Assembly: GCF_047276495.1 (NCBI RefSeq)
Contig: NZ_CP178543.1
Location: 5,518,001 to 5,582,000, forward strand
DNA from: Capilliphycus salinus
GTDB taxonomy: Bacteria; Cyanobacteriota; Cyanobacteriia; Cyanobacteriales; Microcoleaceae
Direction: 5' to 3'
Length of the DNA stretch: 64,000 nt
Within the stretch, counting starts at the first letter, position 1; each line of letters starts with the position of its first letter. Below are positions 62,127-64,000 of this stretch, one piece after another. Below the pieces are notes generated by a model that did no database searches, was not told the origin of the DNA, and saw only the letters and a program-made list of their open reading frames with translations. A program made the position numbers and the translations under genes.

Positions 62127-64000
62127 ATGGAAATTGAGCGTACTTATGAAAGTTTGCCCTTTTACTGGGAGAGAGAAACCCTTAAAAACGATCGCCGTTG
62201 GTTAGAGTCCATTGTTCGCAATGCGGCGCCGTTTTCTGACTGGTGGACAAAAGCTCGCATTGTTCAGCTTGCTTATATTCAACCCCCAAACGTTCCATCT
62301 CAAACCATTTATGGTTTACCCACCTACGGCGCTTATCAGCAAGAACAGGCGATCGCCGAGGCTTTGCGTTCAACTTGCGATCTCAATGAATATCGGGAAT
62401 TTGCCAAACAAGTCAATGAAGATTATGTGATTCGCACGCTCAACAGTTGGCACAATAAACAGTTTACGCAAGCCATCAGTCGCAACTTTGAAGTTTTTGT
62501 TAACCGAGAATATTCTAACATATTTTTGCTGGTTAGTACAGCCCCAACTTCATTAAATGTGGATCGAAAATTACCCTCAATGGATAAATATCGTCCTCTA
62601 TTTAATATTGCCGAAATGGGGATAATTCTGCGATCGCAAAATTTCAAACGCATCACCCTAAGAACGCACGGTTACTCAACACCCGCCGAAGACTTCTATA
62701 AAGCTTTTGACGGCGAAGCCGAAGCCTTGTGTTTAAAAGGGCCGATCAACTCCATCGGAACCTTAGAAGATCAAAGTGCTTATATTGGCTACAATTGGCC
62801 GGGAGAACAGCCTTTTGTCGCCCCCGGACTTTGGAGAGATGCCCGATACAATGGGGAGATTTTTTTAAAGTTTTTATTAACAATGGCGTTGTTGGCTTGG
62901 CTGGCGGGAACGGTGCTTTATTTTTTATCAGCTTTAGCGATTGTTCCCCTCTTACAAATTTTAGGATTAGACCCCATTTTAGATCCGATTTGGGCTTGGT
63001 TCAATTTCTCAAAAATCGGGTCATTAATAGTTCAATGGCAAATTGTAGCTTTTGTGGTCTTTGTCTTGTGGCTGTTATTAATGCAAATTTTGCGGTTAGT
63101 CGTGTATCAACGCGATCGCTATCGAGCCATTCATTACGGCGCACCGGACTTGGGCGAATTCTTTTGGCGCTTAGATAAAGTCTTGGGCGAAAATCCTTAT
63201 ATTAGTATGCCTTTTGACCCGAATACTCAACCCAATATTCCCGTTTATCGGTCTTTAAAAGTCAATTTAATTGGTCACAGTATGGGGGCGTTAGTCTTAG
63301 TCAATGTCTTGAGAATTTTATCGGATAAATTTGGCAAAGACGAACGAATCGAAGAAGAAAAAACGCAGATGGGAGAATATCTAATCCTGAATAAACTGAT
63401 TCTCTCCGGCCCGGATATTCCCCTAGAATTATTGCGAGAAGGACGAAATAACTACGTGCGCTCTGCCATTCAACGCTGTCAAGAAATCTACTTATTTTCC
63501 AGCGACCGAGATATCGTTCTCCGCTATCTATCTTTAGTCGGAAATTGGTTTAGCGAACCCAGTTTAGAAATGTCTGGGTTGCGGCTCGGAAATGTTTATC
63601 TAAACCCCGTTAACTCCCCCGAAAATTCGAGGGAATATCGTCCTTATATTCGAGTATTGCTCAATTCTCTACCCGCTGTCGAACCCACTTCAGCCTATGA
63701 CTTATTTGAAAAATTTAATTATCTCGATTGTTCTCGGATGATAGAAGTCAATACCGTTGATTTGAAGTTAAATCCCTGGAATGGTTTGATTATTGATGCG
63801 ATCAATACCGTCGCCCATTTTCGGGAAAAAATTGATGTTCATAGCGGTTATTATCGAGTTCAAACCCCTAGTTTTGATCTGTTGAAATTTTTAATTACCC
63901 GAGAAGACTTTTCTCGCACTGAAACCATTGATGAAATTAACCGTTTAATTGCAAATACACCCATCCGTTTCTTACCTTCTCAGCCGTTTATGAGTCGGGG
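62127..64000 (+). CDS. Large lipase-like alpha/beta hydrolase with membrane segments (partial, runs off the window)
   Basis: From ATG 62127 the frame is open to the window end (624 residues seen). The N-terminal part (1-240) is a globular domain of unknown type (IYGLPTYGAYQQEQA, WPGEQPFVAPGLWRD). Two hydrophobic helices (about 250-275 and 300-325) follow. The hydrolase part has its nucleophile at Ser385 in NLIGHSMGALV and a later ILSGPDIPLELL and IYLFSSDRDIVLRYLS, likely the catalytic acid region. It resembles DUF900-like alpha/beta hydrolases. The histidine of the triad should lie near the missing C-terminus. Substrate unknown. Confidence 0.75.
   Translation, partial: MEIERTYESLPFYWERETLKNDRRWLESIVRNAAPFSDWWTKARIVQLAYIQPPNVPSQTIYGLPTYGAYQQEQAIAEALRSTCDLNEYREFAKQVNEDYVIRTLNSWHNKQFTQAISRNFEVFVNREYSNIFLLVSTAPTSLNVDRKLPSMDKYRPLFNIAEMGIILRSQNFKRITLRTHGYSTPAEDFYKAFDGEAEALCLKGPINSIGTLEDQSAYIGYNWPGEQPFVAPGLWRDARYNGEIFLKFLLTMALLAWLAGTVLYFLSALAIVPLLQILGLDPILDPIWAWFNFSKIGSLIVQWQIVAFVVFVLWLLLMQILRLVVYQRDRYRAIHYGAPDLGEFFWRLDKVLGENPYISMPFDPNTQPNIPVYRSLKVNLIGHSMGALVLVNVLRILSDKFGKDERIEEEKTQMGEYLILNKLILSGPDIPLELLREGRNNYVRSAIQRCQEIYLFSSDRDIVLRYLSLVGNWFSEPSLEMSGLRLGNVYLNPVNSPENSREYRPYIRVLLNSLPAVEPTSAYDLFEKFNYLDCSRMIEVNTVDLKLNPWNGLIIDAINTVAHFREKIDVHSGYYRVQTPSFDLLKFLITREDFSRTETIDEINRLIANTPIRFLPSQPFMSR

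Noticed and set aside
1..64000. tRNA or rRNA genes
   Set aside because: Scanning intergenic regions by eye for cloverleaf features and rRNA signatures found none; a tRNAscan run would be decisive.

Overview
The window looks like a chromosomal segment of a cyanobacterium, probably a filamentous member of the Oscillatoriales type. This is inference from several signs: frequent HIP1 octamers (GCGATCGC), heptanucleotide short tandem repeats between genes, four pentapeptide-repeat proteins, SLH-domain and hemolysin-type repeat proteins, an nSTAND/WD40 protein, multi-PAS signalling proteins, a primary-like group 2 sigma factor and DUF families common in cyanobacteria. I saw no rRNA, tRNA, CRISPR array, phage module or complete insertion sequence.

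Layout. 1-2.3 kb: a multi-PAS sensor cut by the left edge. 2.6-9.7 kb: a pentapeptide-repeat protein, then a type ISP restriction-modification gene in three pieces. A HicBA toxin-antitoxin cassette sits at the first break, an in-frame stop makes the second, and inverted copies of a 66-bp palindromic element lie on both sides of the locus. A HerA-like ATPase follows. 9.7-11.6 kb: a ClC transporter with CBS domains. 11.6-14.3 kb: a gene-poor decayed stretch with a possible structured RNA, a ruined symporter and a ruined lipoprotein-like gene. 14.35-20.6 kb: sigma factor with a structured leader, cobO, a REC-PAS-GGDEF diguanylate cyclase, moeA and a LuxR-type response regulator, separated by repeat blocks. 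20.6-25.5 kb: two small membrane proteins, a J-domain/pentapeptide protein and an SLH/phosphodiester-glycosidase protein. 26.1-33.1 kb: two small ORFs, then an overlapping ATPase and nSTAND-WD40 gene pair. 33.1-36 kb: truB between two RTX-repeat genes, one frameshifted. 36.8-41.7 kb: an SLH beta-helix surface protein, a DUF3493-like protein, and an erythromycin-esterase-like gene behind a frameshifted phosphoribosyltransferase. 42-46.1 kb: a permease, and MlaD-like and MlaF-like lipid-transport genes. 46.2-46.9 kb: a five-unit repeat array. 47-49 kb: a YvcK-like protein and tsaE. 49.2-52 kb: tandem paralogous pentapeptide genes. 52-64 kb: purH, a DUF697 GTPase, a family 25 glycosyltransferase, a membrane-anchored periplasmic-binding-protein-like gene, mtnX, a patatin, an RnfD-like protein with a DUF2330 protein, and a lipase-like alpha/beta hydrolase cut by the right edge.

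The most interesting parts are the RM locus broken by HicBA and framed by inverted repeats, the ATPase/nSTAND-WD40 operon with its small upstream ORFs, the structured non-coding stretches near 11.9 and 14.2 kb, the tandem pentapeptide pair with a 15-bp coding minisatellite, and the glycosyltransferase bracketed by a gene 3' end and its decayed copy. All family names come from reading motifs by eye; no database search was run.
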